From the NCBI GenBank assembly GCA_013397935.1, contig VZRN01004204.1:568581-632580 (forward strand): a stretch of DNA of 64,000 nucleotides, given 5' to 3'. Source of the DNA: Dasyornis broadbenti. Lineage: Eukaryota > Chordata > Aves > Passeriformes > Dasyornithidae. Below the pieces are notes generated by a model that was not told the DNA's origin, did not search any database, and worked only from the letters and a program-made list of their open reading frames with translations. Position numbers and translations under genes: made by a program. Positions 25,320-38,163 of the stretch are shown here, piece after piece; within the stretch, counting starts at the first letter, position 1, and each line of letters opens with the position of its first letter.

Positions 25320-27240
25320 ACCCTGACTTGATGAAGAGGTACCTAAGGCACCTGCACCATTGCTACCTGCAGGGAGACATTCTCCATAGATTAAAAACAT
25401 GTGGGAAGACTCAGAAGAGAAGGAGACACATTTGTCTACTTGACCATACATTCACAGCTCCAGCAAGGCTCGGGGTGGGGGGCAGGACATCGCAGGCAAG
25501 GTCACAGGTACTGTAACCATGTCTTGGACCAACTTCTAGCCAATTTAAATATTACTAAAAAATCAATGCAGAGATGAGGGAACTCCTCACTGTAACAGCT
25601 GAGACTGTCCACTGCAGATAAGGAAAACTGGTCCAAATTTTGCTCAAGAGAGAGGATACAGAAAATATAACCACAGGGTACCCTTTGGTTTTACCTGTGA
25701 GACCATGGAGAAGACATGAGTAAGTGGGATGGAAAACCCACCTCAACCCTAGAGACAGAGATACATGAATTTCAGTGAAAAACTGTCACAAGTGGGGGTT
25801 CCTTCAGGAAAGTTGCTGCTGCTCCAGTCTGCAGTGGGCAGCTTCCCAGGCAGAGAGGTAAAGCTGATTTTTCTCCTGATCCTATGGAAAGAAAATCTAA
25901 CCCATTTCTACAAGACATAAATGAAGAATCCTATGATGAGTATTAGAGAGGTCTTGCCTCCAGCCAAGAGGGTAAGAGGGACAACTGGATTTACTGGGCA
26001 GTGTGAATCCAGTGGCTTGGAACATCAGAAACACAGGAGTACAAGGCTGTAGTAGATACCAGTATACAGTGTACTCTAATGCTATCAAACTAGGCAGTAG
26101 GCTTTCTGTATCGCCGCCTTGGAGACAGAGGAAATTTAACAGCAGTCTGTCCTGCCTGGTCTCTCGAGGAGCCTCCTCTCATGGGATTGCAGAAGGACCA
26201 CAGGTACTGATCACTGCTGTAACAGTGCAACAGTAGCAATATCACATCAACCAAGACTCTATGATTCTCATCCATCAATTGAGTCACTGACTGGAGAGCC
26301 AAGGAGTGATTGGCAAGACCTGCTCACCTTTTAACAGCCCCATATGGCCAGTGTGAAAGTCTAATGGAGAATGGAGATTACCAGCAGATTATTGTGACAT
26401 GAATGAAATCAAGCTGATGCTATACCAAACGTGCTTGAATTTCAACTGAACTGGAGTCAAAGGCAGCCCAGTGTGCCAAAACGGATACCACTGATGTGTT
26501 TTTCTCAAACACTTTGGCAACAAAGTTCACTTGCACTTGGAGGGGTGCCCAGTATAGGTGGAATTGCCCAGCCCTGGGGAGGTACACACAGCTCTACCAC
26601 CTGCCATGGACTAATCCAGACTGCACTGGAATAAGGTGAAGCTCCAGAACACCTGCAGTGCATTGATGACACCATCGTGTGGGGTAAAACAGCAGAAGAA
26701 GCTGCTGAGAAACAGAAAAAAGATTTCAAATCCTTCTGAAAGCTGGTTTTGCCATGAAACGAAGTGAGGTCAAGAGACCTACACAGGAGATTCAAGTTTT
26801 AGGAATAAAATGGTAAGACAGAGTTGGCCAGATCCCAATGAGTGTGACCAACAAAATCACACCTGCATATTCAGCAATTAGTAAGAAACACACACAAGCT
26901 TTCTCAGGCATCGTAGGTTTCTGCAGAATGCACATTCCAAATGACTGTCTGATTGCCAGCTCTATCAAGTGACCCAGAAGAAGAACAATTTCACATGGGG
27001 CCCTGAACAACAAGCCTTCAAACAAATCAAACAGGTGACAGTTCATGCGGCAGCCCTCGGACCAGTCTAGATAGCACAAGACATAAAAAAAACGTGCACA
27101 ACAGCCAAGGAGAACAGACCTTCCTGGTGCCTCTGGCAGAAAGTACCAGGGGAGCCTTGAGGTCAATAGCTAGGGATTTGGAGTCAGGAACACAGAGGAT
27201 CTGAGGCCTGCTATATTCCAAATGAAAAAGAAAGACTGAG
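25320..27240 (+). mobile_element. Degraded endogenous retrovirus internal region (pol, possible gag)
   Basis: An old proviral remnant on the plus strand, antisense to CCSER1. The clearest part is pol: a reverse-transcriptase segment around 26540-26830, where the catalytic block is still readable (C-I-D-D instead of the usual aromatic-x-D-D). Downstream, about 26830-27060, is sequence like the RT connection, and toward 27240 possibly the start of RNase H. Upstream, 26000-26400 resembles the protease/early RT region. The part at 25320-25950 may be gag but is weakly supported. Stops and frameshifts occur throughout, so nothing is expressible. Its frames look like those of class I avian ERVs. I could not identify paired LTRs, a primer-binding site or env, so the outer limits are approximate. 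Confidence 0.75.
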
Positions 27241-27563
27241 GCAGAGAAACTGTTTTGAGTTTTGGAAAGTATATTATGTTAATAAGGAAAGCAAAGTACA
27301 TAAGTATATGAAAGCTGATTACTCCAGCTGAAAAGATAGGACACCATTTCTTAAATAAATAACTTTAAAGAGAAGTGGTTTCATACCTGTAAGAGAGCTG
27401 ATAATCTTCAAATTTGAAGCCTGGGAGCTTCACTTTTTCATCAAATAAAGTCATTTAGACTTAGAAGAAAAGACATGGAAGAAAAAGAGATGTGTTTCAG
27501 AGCCACAGCTATCTGACTGTCCTGCAAAAGCACAGAGCACAGCAAAAGTCAACAGATGCCTGT

Positions 27564-27668
27564 CAGAACCATAGAACATGCTGAGTTGGAAAGAATCCTC
27601 AAGGATCATGGGTCCAACTCCTGGCCCTGCACAGGACAACCCCAAGAATCACATCATGTGCCTTTAGC
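27564..27668 (-). mobile_element. CR1 LINE 3'-end fragment
   Basis: The bases AGAACCATAGAACATGCTGA followed by GGTCCAACTCCTGGCCCTGC match the reverse complement of a CR1 3' terminus of the subfamily with a 'rank of GTTGGA ... AGGACAACCCC' end. About 100 bases remain. The orientation is sense to CCSER1. Confidence 0.8.
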
Positions 27669-28680
27669 AGACAGGAAATTTAATGACAGAGTAACTTGCT
27701 CACCCTCACAACAACTTCATCTTTAACGAAATGGACCTTCATTTAAGTGCATTCTTTTCTGCTAATGGTCAGAGTTAAACCTCTGCAGGGCCATGATTTG
27801 ATATTTGCATCTAATAGAAAGTCAGCTTAGAGCAGCAGCACATTATTTGTGTATTTCTTGCACTTTTAACTCCTCGAGGGACATCAGAGAAGTTGGACAA
27901 GGGGGAAAAAAACTCAACCTTTCAAGAAGTAAAAAATTATCACTCTATGTATGCAGAAGAACAGAGGTAGAAAAACCAACCCGTAATTTTGATGAATCTC
28001 ATAGCTGGACAACTCCAATGCCAAAATGAGGCTGACATCCCTAGAGGCAGCTACTGGAAGGTCCAGGGCAAAAAAAAAAGGTAACAGCATGATACTTCCT
28101 TTGGAATTGAATCTAACCGGGAGAAGATCTGGAATGGTGTTATGAAATAGAATAAAGTGAGTGTGACTTTTGAGTGGCTGCTCCTTCAGCTCCATTAGAA
28201 ATAGCAAGTGCAAGTCTGACTGATAGGATGTGCTGAATGCCTTCCTAGTGAAAATAATACCCAGGCTTCACCAGCAGAAGTACAGTTCATATCCCAAGAA
28301 ATTAGAGACTATTAATGCAACTAACTCACTGTTGCATGTTTTGATCACTCATCCAGATCATCAAGAACTATCACTGAACACAGGAACGATTTTTTTCTTG
28401 TATTTTACCCTCAAAAGACACTTAGAATAATGCAATGGCCCAATAATGTAAAATAATCCAAGAGGCGGCAAATAAATCTATTAGAAATTTGTCTGTATAC
28501 AATAAGCCTGCTATTTGTCCTCATTTTTTGCACTCTTCATAACTTCGTGCATAACAGAGAAATGTGTATTCAGCCTTGACTCATCCTCAATTAGATAAGG
28601 GATAGAGATCAAACATTTACAGCCTGCAAAATTACCACCAAGAAAAGATCTGACAATCATTGATTGGCTTAAGCAGAATT

Positions 28681-28805
28681 AAAAGGGAAAAGAAAAAACC
28701 AAAAAAAAAAAANNNNNNNNNNNNNNNNNNNNNNNNNNNNNNNNNNNNNNNNNNNNNNNNNNNNNNNNNNNNNNNNNNNNNNNNNNNNNNNNNAAAAAAA
28801 AAAAA
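28681..28805. repeat. Poly(A) tract with 81-base assembly gap
   Basis: A-rich sequence on both sides of 81 unknown bases (28713-28793). As at 17 kb, the unresolved stretch lies inside a homopolymer. Confidence 0.95.
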
Positions 28806-30150
28806 CCACCAACCAAGCAGGTCATGAACTTCTAATGAACTGTAAATAAACTAGAAAGAGACAATAATACCTTGTAGGGAATAGATCAAGTTTCACATTT
28901 GACAAAACTCCTAAGAAAGCTTTTACAGTTAAAAAATAGTCAATAAAAGAGAAGTGTTTTGCCTTTTCTTACAGCTTTGCTGCTATCGTCAAGAACCTAA
29001 GAATCAAAGTCCCATAAGACTACATGTCTTTCTAGCAAAGGGCAATGCAAGAAAGTCACAAGATCATCCGTTCTCCACTGAAGGAAATACTGTACACATT
29101 TCTATACATTATACTTATATTGGATACTTTTCCATAGAACTGTAAGGCTGAAATGAAAAAAGGAAGTTAATCAATACATTCCTCAGGAGGCTATTAAGGT
29201 TAACACACTACTCGCAGCAAACAATACAAGATTCCTCTTAAAGAACATGACCAGACAGAAACAATTTTAACCGACACTTTTAAAAATATATCCTATTATA
29301 GCCAGTCAATCCCCTTCCACTTCCCAAAGCAAGGCTGATTTTAGTGAACTTTTAATTCAGATTGTATCCTTCAGACAGCTTCAAGCATGAGCTGATCGAT
29401 CAAAACTTGTAGTTGGAAACGTGGCATTTTCCCCGGTTTAATTATCTTGCACCCTGGTCTGATATAAATTTATACTTACTTTCCATGGTACTAGATATCA
29501 ATAGAGAATACTAGAATTAACATCCAGTTCCTGGAATTCCCTTTATTAATGAAATATAAGGTATTCAAAAGGGATAAAGAGAGTGAGGAGACAATGTCTT
29601 TGAGCACTGCCTCCAAGGTGGTACTGTGTCATTTACCAGATGCCATGCCCTTGGCAGCTCGCCATCGACCCTGCAGCTGTGGCTGTCTTGACAGAAACAT
29701 CAGTCTTCAAGACACCAGTGGTGCCCCCTGCATTTTTGTGGTGCCTTGTGTGATCTTGTGGAAGCCACCTAGCCATCCAAGCATTAAAATGGATAATGCT
29801 TTCAGGGATATTGGAGAGATACAAGGAAATGTCTACATAAGAGTTCTAAAATCTTTAAGCAACAAACCCTTCCCAAAAAAAAAATAGACACAGCAAACAG
29901 TGAGGACAAATAGCAACAAAAAGAAACTGCCTTACAAATGCCATCCAAATTAATTATTCATTATTTTAGTATTATCCCTAATGTTTAAATAGGTAAGTTC
30001 CACTGCTAAATGTTAGACTGTACATCTGCTGCTTGCTGAGAACATATGGTGCTATTGTAACAGGAATTGCTGTCTAAGGGAATATAGCACTTTGTTTGAG
30101 AAGTACTTGCATTTGTTCATCATCTTTCACTAACCACATACAAGTTGTTC
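28806..30150. other. Intronic stretch without recognisable genes
   Basis: Mostly AT-rich. A GC-richer patch at about 29590-29790 contains an open plus-strand frame of 112 codons (29549-29887) with no recognisable domain. No repeat family was identified. Confidence 0.55.
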
Positions 30151-30157
30151 TGCCATT

Positions 30158-30915
30158 CATAAAACCATAAAATGGGTTAAAGGAGACCTTAAATGTCATC
30201 TAGTTCCAAAACCCCTGCCACGGACCAGCACACCTTCCACTAGACCAGGTTGCCCAGAGCCCCATCCAGCCTGGATTTGAATACTTCCAGGGATGGGGCA
30301 CCCAGAGCTGCTCCAGACAACCGGCTGCAGTGCCTCACAACCTTCACACTGAAGAATTTCTTCTTAATATCTAATCTAAGGCTACTCTCTTGCAGTTTAA
30401 AGCCTTTTACCCCTCGTCCTACCCCTACATGCCCTTGTAAAAAGACCCTCTCTGACCTTCTCATAGGTCACCCACAAGATATTGGACGGTGCTAGATCAC
30501 CTCCCAAGGGCCTTCTCTTCTCCAGCCTAAACAACCCCAGCTCTCTCAGTCTGTCTTCATAGAAGAGGTGCTCCAACCCTCTGATTATCTTCATGGCCTC
30601 CTCCCAACATTCTCTATCAGGACCATGTCCTTCTTATGTTTTGAGGCCACAGAGATGGATGCAGCACTCCAGGTGGGATCTCACTGGAGCAAAGGGGCAG
30701 AATCCCCTCTCTCACCTTGCTGGCCATGCCATTTGTGAGCTTCTGGCTTTCTGGGCTGCAAGCAGACATTGACAGGTCACGTCCAACCTCTCATCCACCA
30801 GCATCCCAGAATCTTGCTTTGCAGGGCTGCTCTCAGTCCATTCTCCACTCATTGAGTATAAGGATTTGGGCACATCTTTGCATGGCCTTTTTGAATTGTT
30901 CACATGTAGCTGTAT
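30158..30915 (-). mobile_element. CR1 LINE 3' portion, about 760 bases
   Basis: This is the longest CR1 copy in the window. Read on the minus strand it carries the CR1 end-of-ORF2 frame: about 30400-30590 reads MKIIRGLEHLFYEDRLRELG and LFRLEKRRPLGGD, and about 30250-30350 reads VVRHCSRLSGAALGAPSLEV. The terminal part near 30158-30200 matches the CR1 3' end. It is truncated at the 5' side, as is usual for LINEs, and carries frameshifts. The orientation is sense to CCSER1. Confidence 0.93.
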
Positions 30916-33436
30916 TTTCTCCTTTCTGAATACATAGCTAGGACATGAAGTCACTCAACAGATTGAACAATACAGAAGGATGTCTCTCACCTCGCTCAGG
31001 CTAAACTCCAGAGAAAAAGAGTATTTTCAGAATTACCTTTGTTTTGATAATTATTTTTTTAAAGAGTCTCTGGGTGACAGCATCAGATTTACAATCTGTC
31101 CTGAAAGTCTACACCAATCTCTATGAGCAAGATAAGCCCATCAAAAAACCTTCTAACTCATTTGTGTTCTATTAACCAATCTAAAATGTATGGATAAGTG
31201 TAAACAATTTCATATTTACTTGAACTTATTGCTCCAGTTTGTACCACCACCCACTCTTCCCCAAGCAAAACACTCCTGTGTGTATTTGAGCAGACGAATT
31301 GCCTAATTTGGCACAAAGGAGAATGGAAATATTGGACACTAGGGATTAGACGTACTGTCTTTCTCTGCTTTCAACTGATAAAAGGGATATTCAGCATCTT
31401 GCTGCTCCTTTTACTAAAACTTCTGTTTTCCTTACATTCTTGCAAGGAATTACAAGATAAATGTTTTCCTCTTATTTAGCTTTGACAAATCAGCAATCTG
31501 AATTTGCCAAGCACAGGAATTTCACATTCCACACTTTATTGAATGAGGAAGTCATTAACAGATCAAAGCTCAAATGCTGGCGTGCCTGTTTAAAGCTATT
31601 TGCATTCTTACACAAATTCTTCACAGGCATGCAGTGCACACAACACTTTCACACACACACTCCTGTCTCATTTGAGGATACCATATACAAGGAACTATTT
31701 GCCATACTCAGTCCAATAGGCTACATTAACCATTATGGTCCCACCTTTATGGATTCCGACTGCAGCTTTAAGAGTTTCCTCTTAACTCTTAAAAGGAGTA
31801 TCTGAAGAAGATTACAAACAAAATGCTGACACACCCATGAAATGCAGAAAGCAGCCAACCACTCAGACTTTAAACTTTGTTCAGGACGATAGCTATTTGA
31901 ATACAAGGAACAAGATACACAGGAATTGTAAACAGAAAACACAAGGAAAGTGAGGTTAAGGAACATAGTAACTACAAATGGACATGGAGCCTATAACAAA
32001 GTATTCCTTAAGATACATAGGAGATAGGCTTGGACAGACAATTCATATTTTACTGGCAATGTAATTACAGTTATTTAATAGAAAAAAGTATAATAGATAA
32101 CATATTACAGCCCAACACAAAACTTTCAGCCCACCCCACTGTTGGGAATATCCACACCAAAGATACTGGTAAAAAAATCCAGAAGCTTAATACCAGCCTT
32201 GCTGCAGCTGATTTTAAACTACTATACATATATGTACTTGCAATACATGACTCTGATCTTTAATCAAGACCAACTGAAGTTACATGGCAATATCAAATCA
32301 TCGAGTGCTAATCCTACCCTCTGACCACCCAGTTCATATGTGTCATCTGCAAACACTAAAGCTGTTGTGGAAGAATAAACTTGTTTGAAAGAAGAGGTGA
32401 ATCCATATTTCTTTTTTCCTTTCTGTTCCCGCAACTCCTGCTCTGATTTTACTCCCTTCAGGACAGCAGCTTATGTTCTGTAAAGTTCCCAACCCGGGGA
32501 CATCAGAACAAGGTGCACACACCTGCATGGCCACCCCTGGTCTGGCCCTGACACCTGTCCATTGCTCCAGCAGAACTCTTTCACACCATGACCAGGGACC
32601 TGCTCCAAAATTTCTCAGTTTCAGCCTGGAATATCCAAAAGATCTCCAAAAGCTTCTCAAGTGAAAATGACAGCTATAATCCTCAAACTCTGACAAATAG
32701 AAATGACAGAAGAATTGACCAAAGAGCACAAATCCATGTTTCCCTCTGCAATTTCTGAAGGTGAAAACACCAGGCAGCACAGTGAGCTTCTGGAAAGGCA
32801 GTAAATGCAGAAGGTGCTGTATCAAAGCAAAACCAATGACCTGAGACACAAATTCCAGGGCAATGTGGACTGCGTCCAGAGAATATCAGTATAATATTAC
32901 ATTATGTTATGTTTATACTGCTCCTGCAGAGATTATGAAAATATCAAATCTCAGCGCTGTGAACAGGAGTGCTGAAATACATAAGGCAGATAAAGTGAAA
33001 GAGATTTCTAAAAATATCTTCTCTATCTTTTTACACAACTAAGACCATTTAACAGCTTCAAAAGTTACTGACAGACATAAATAAAAGGCAATGTTGAACG
33101 AGAGAGGAAAAGGCTTGTAAGGAATACCAACTTGAGTCATTTCCCCATTTAGGAATGGGCTATACAGGAATACAATATCTAACAGGAAGCATTTCCAAAG
33201 CAAAAACTAGACGAATAGCTGGAAACAACTCCCTGATGCTCTCTTTTGGGCTACATGAACTATTTTGTGTCTTTGAGGGAAGCAGAAATACTTGAGAGAA
33301 ATAAAATTCAAAAGACAAGCTCCTATTCTGATAACCTCACTTTAAATTGCACAGGAAAAGCCAAGTGGAAAGTCTGTAATTACTTTGGTCAATAAACAGT
33401 CAATTCAACTCCTGAGCACATATGCTTCTGAGCATG

Positions 33437-33472
33437 TATTTCCTCCTTCACCCTATGAGGAAGGAGGAAATA
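33437..33472. repeat. Perfect inverted repeat, 13-bp stem
   Basis: TATTTCCTCCTTC (33437-33449) and its exact complement (33460-33472) flank a 10-base loop. One arm is purely pyrimidine-rich and the other purine-rich. No element or TSD is evident. Confidence 0.9.
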
Positions 33473-36400
33473 TTTATTGTCCTGACAAATGTCTGAGCAT
33501 AACAGGCCAGGTGCAGTGATGACACAAAGATGTGAAGAGCTACATTGCTCCCAGGGGAGGGTGGCCACAGCTGTGCCACAAGAAGGTGGCATCTCATATC
33601 AGCTGAAACGACACCAACCTGACGGGATTCAGCAACAAGGGTCCTGTGAAGCTTCACCTGTAAACACAGTAAACAGCTCACAATCAGAACTGCCCAAGGC
33701 ACAACAGGACACACAATAACAGAGTGCACAACTCATACTAAGTTATACAAGGAAGGATGGATTATACGCAGGTATATCTTGCTTGCCCATCTACCCACAT
33801 CATTTAAGGTGAATGTGTGTATCACTGCAAAATCTGGAGACACATTGTTTTGTGGCCAGTCTTTACAAGTTCAGGCACACTGAACTCCATCAGAAACACA
33901 GATGTTTGTTATCCATAACCACAATGGCTTGTCTGCTGATTAAGTGACAGAAGAAGGGGGTTTCTGCAACACCTTCGTTTAGTTTTATCAGTAAGCTGCA
34001 AATAGCACCCACCACACTACCACAACGATCAATACAGGACAAACATAGAAACAGTAAGAAAACTGCACAGCAGGAGTCTGTAAGTGGTTGTAGAGCACAG
34101 CATAGCTTTCACTTTGATGTCTCTTTCTGAACTGTTACTTTGGTGGTATCAGTATCAAAGCACTAGAAATGACTGACTGCTATCAGATTGTGCCGGCACA
34201 CACAGACCGTAGCACCTAAAAACCAATACCGTTATTTAGGTTAGCAACAAGGAGCTGCCATACAGTGCTCCCGGGCTAGGCTCCAGGGTAACCACCACTT
34301 TCCCACTGGTTTTTTATAACACCATAAATATGGGTGCAAGTAAAAGGCAGCTTGTGGTTACTTCAGAAGGTTTCTCAAGGACTTGACCTGAAGAAGCAGC
34401 TGTCTGTAAGAAAGCAGCCTAGGACTTCGGGCATTCGATCTTTAATAAGCATTTTCCAGTCATTATTCCTCCCAAATGAACATTAGCAGCAGAGGACAAA
34501 TAGTAGCATCAAAACTAGATAGTGGCCTTTTTCTCAATTTTTAACATAAAGAAAAGGAGGCTTTGCATTATGAGGCATTAGAGCCATGTTTATGAATCCA
34601 CCCGCAAAAAACAAGGAATTCCTTTCACCTCCAAGAAAGCTAAAGAAATTGTTTCAGATAGTATTTAACTGCTTACTTTCAGAAAACAAATAGAATTTTG
34701 CTTATTTTTTTTACTAATGAAGTAATGTGAATTAAAATCCTATAATTACTGTATAACAAATAAAACTGATTTTCTAAATACTGGTCAAGGATTCTTTATT
34801 TTTCCTGCCATTACAATAATTGAAAAATTAAACTGAAGTTAAGTTTATACATGATAATTTACTCCAAGTGTTACTGAAGCATAGTATATGGCTCAGTAGC
34901 AAAGTGATAAATATGACTGGCTGAAGAGTCTTCTGAAAAGCTGCTATTTTTAAGAGAATTACCTCCTTGAAGACACATAAACACTACCATGACTGACCTC
35001 AAATTCATTTACTACATAAAATTATTCTGAAAAGGTATTTTTTCATACCATATTGAAAGTATGTTTTAAAAAAATCAAAAATACAAAAGAAGCTTGTCAT
35101 TAGCAGTCATCTTTTTCTTACTCTGAAAGTCTTGTTGCAGATGAGTCTGACAGTTAAAGCCCAATTAAATCAACTTTTAGATGGACAGTGACAATAGAGG
35201 TTTCATCAGTACCCCAACATGAAATATTTTTAGAAACAAAGAACCAGAATAGCTAATAATCACATATAAAAAATACTAGTTCAAAATCATATATAAAAGT
35301 ACTACTTGTTCAAGAATGCATTTTTAAGTGCTAACAAACCTGATTTAGAAATATCCATGCTAAGATGTCTAGCTTGCTATTATCAGGTATTGTACCGGCA
35401 ACATGACCCATAAAAGAAGTCAAGAAATCAGCCACTCCTGGAGACTGAAAACAACCATGGTCAACGCACCTATGGTGCATCCCAGTGCTCACGTCTGGAT
35501 GGCAGTTTACCCAGGGAAATATTTGTTCCACACATGATCTGTCAGCACAGGACATTCAATGCCAGTTCAAGGCCCTTGTTCTCACCAAGTTAAACTTCAT
35601 GAACTGTTATCTATAGTCTGACATAGATAAGTTGAAAAAGTGTTTTCGTTTTGACAGAGCAGAATGGAAAATGGACAGATCTTGAAAAATTGGGTCATTG
35701 GTGTATCATCTTCCATAGTGTGCAGGCAAGTATTGCTATGAAGACTTTGCCAATTGAACCTATGCATAAATGAAATGCCAGTGCTTCAAATTAAAGTTTG
35801 CTTTAAAGATATTTTTAACCAAAAAGAATAATTACCATTCCTAACAGTGCTAATTCCTCCTCAATTGCTGCCAACAACAGTGGCTTTTACCTAATCTAAG
35901 AATGAAATGCTTTTTTTCTTTTAAAGAAGCAGCAGTAACTGCAAATGGACTAAGAGATACTTTCTGTTCAGTTGCAATGATAGGAAGACAGTTTCATACA
36001 TCAGCTGACGTGCCCATTGAAAACAGCAGATGCAAGTCCCCCGTGAATAGTATTACACCACACTTCCACTCAGAAAGGGATTTTTGTGAGCCTGGCTTCG
36101 ACAGCTGACACAGCAGCTCAAAAACGTGGGTGGTTCCTTATTATTACAGGTTCTATTATAATCACTGTAATTAAAGAACTGACAGCACTTTCATTATGAA
36201 TTCTTATGCAGGGGTTAATATTTGAGCTGTAAATTTTGCTTTGGGATGGAATTTTACATCTCGGTGTGAATGCCTTTCTCATTGCAGGAAAAAAGGGGTC
36301 TGGGTTTTTCCACTTTTCTCTGAATATAGACAATTATTATCCCTAAAAACATCTGAAAGCATTCTGAAATACCCTGCCTATAACAACAGAGAAGCCTTTC

Positions 36401-36494
36401 CAGAGATTTTTATGAAAATGATTCAATAAAAATGTCTTATTTTGGTTCTGCGGATGTAACATGGACATGAGATTTATGAGATACGGAGTCCAGC

Positions 36495-36590
36495 CAGTAG
36501 ACTCACTTGTGTCTTTAGGCAGGTAATGTCTCTGTGCTTTACCTTCCCTGTCTCTGGAAGGAGGATAATTGGCATAATGATCTACACATG
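36495..36590. repeat. Possible MIR-like SINE fragment
   Basis: The order TTAGGCAGGTAATGTCTCTG, then TTACCTTCCCTGTCTCTGGA, then GGATAATTGGCATAATGAT resembles the 3' half of MIR-type SINEs, which often survive in birds as old remnants. The match is moderate at best. Confidence 0.35.
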
Positions 36591-37178
36591 AAATGCACTC
36601 ACTGAAACCTTGGGAACACACAGTGTAGCTGACATGTCTTTTTTAATATGATACATGACTGCTGACCCTTGCACATCTGCAGACTTTACGTTCTTCCTTC
36701 CCATGGATTCACACAGATCCTGTGCCTACGACAGGTCAGGCCACCTATGGACATTTGATGTCAATTTCATAAATGTATTTGTCCCATGTTATCAATGACA
36801 GGGCTAATACCAGAATTTCAACATCCTGACTACACCTGAATGTTGAAGGCTTAATTACAGGAGTCCAGAGAGCTTAACACACATCCTAGAGTAGCCTAAC
36901 TGCTTGTAACTACCCACTTAACTCTACAAAGAAATTTTTTCTAAGCTGTATAATCAATCACGAAAGAAATGCGAATGAGGCTTTAACTTACTCCAAGATT
37001 TTAAGAGTTATCACTGCTGGTATTACCTCTTGCCATCTCCCTACATATACCCGATCAAAAATCTGTGTTACAAAAACTCATCTTTTTGAACTCTGAAGAA
37101 CTTATTTGCATCTCAAAAGCAGAATCCCTCACACATGGAAGGTAAATCAACAACAGAGCAGCTCTTGGAAGTAGTACC

Positions 37179-37327
37179 ATTAGAAGCATTGCCCTACTTT
37201 CAAAACTCAGAACAAATTAACTCTGCTAGGTATAGGTGTACTTCTTTCCTGAGGGTTTTTAAACAGAAGGATTCACATCAAGAGACCTGAAGTCTGATGC
37301 TGAAAGTCATGCCATCAACAGAATTTC
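37179..37327. repeat. Direct repeat copy A (149 bp)
   Basis: This is the presumed source of the copy at 38216-38364, in the same orientation, 1037 bases away. The two differ at 9 positions, all within the first ~66 bases; the remaining ~83 bases are identical. Unlike the other copy, this one is not bounded by inverted arms. Confidence 0.95.
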
Positions 37328-37827
37328 AAAGCAGTTTGCAAACAGCGATATTGCAGTTATCAATCTCTTAAACACTGTATTTTCTCTGCTTCACTTGATT
37401 CACAGTCATTGAGGATTGTGGTTGCACTATCCATGGCGTAATACTGACCAGAATAAAGTACTGTTATAGCTGTACAGGGAAAATGAGCTTTAAACTTTAA
37501 TCCTCTGACAATACATTCACAATCACTTAACACTTCCAATGCTACTTCTCTAAGACTATAACAGTACCCTTAAAAACATAAAAAAGGCTGCTCCATAAGT
37601 ACTTAAGGCACAAGCTAAATGACGGCAGAAATCAGAACAAGTGAAATAGTTGAAATTAACACTTCATTGTACCAGTACCACTTATAATGTACACATATTC
37701 TCTCTTTAGATAAAGAAATACAGCATTTGTTTTTAACTATGGCTTCAGGAAATGTAAAAAACTGCCTTTGTATCACTACTAGAATTACTTTATTCCTTCA
37801 AATAAACCCAAATAAGGAAAAAAAAGT

Positions 37828-37861
37828 CATTGTTCACTTGCGTTTCATTGCGTGAACAATG
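37828..37861. repeat. Inverted repeat, 10-bp stem
   Basis: CATTGTTCAC (37828-37837) and GTGAACAATG (37852-37861) are perfect complements around a 14-base loop. Confidence 0.85.
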
Positions 37862-38163
37862 CAACTAGTGAAACCACCAGGTATTATGACAGTTAGTCAT
37901 ACTTCAATACATATAACACCCTGTCTTCCTTTTACATCTCTGCTTTCTCATAACAGAGAACAACTACATAAAAGAAAGAAAGCTCACCTAACCTGCTGTT
38001 TACAACAAAAGCTCACCAAAAAGTGTAAGTATTTTACTCACTAGAGACCAGCTTGAAACTAAACCCACAACCGAGTCTGGTTTTAGAAGACTGCATTAAA
38101 CTGATAATAAAATGACCACAACTATCTTTCCTGAAAAAGCCGAAAGTCCTCTTTCTGTTCGCT

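Larger units (their letters stand above)
30916..37178. other. Intronic stretch without recognisable genes
   Basis: AT-rich intron. It contains the longest open frame outside CCSER1 and the repeats (minus strand, 32343-32849, 168 codons), which has no recognisable domain. It also has a perfect 13-bp hairpin at 33437-33472 and a possible old SINE fragment at 36495-36590. No RNA gene was recognised. Confidence 0.55.
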
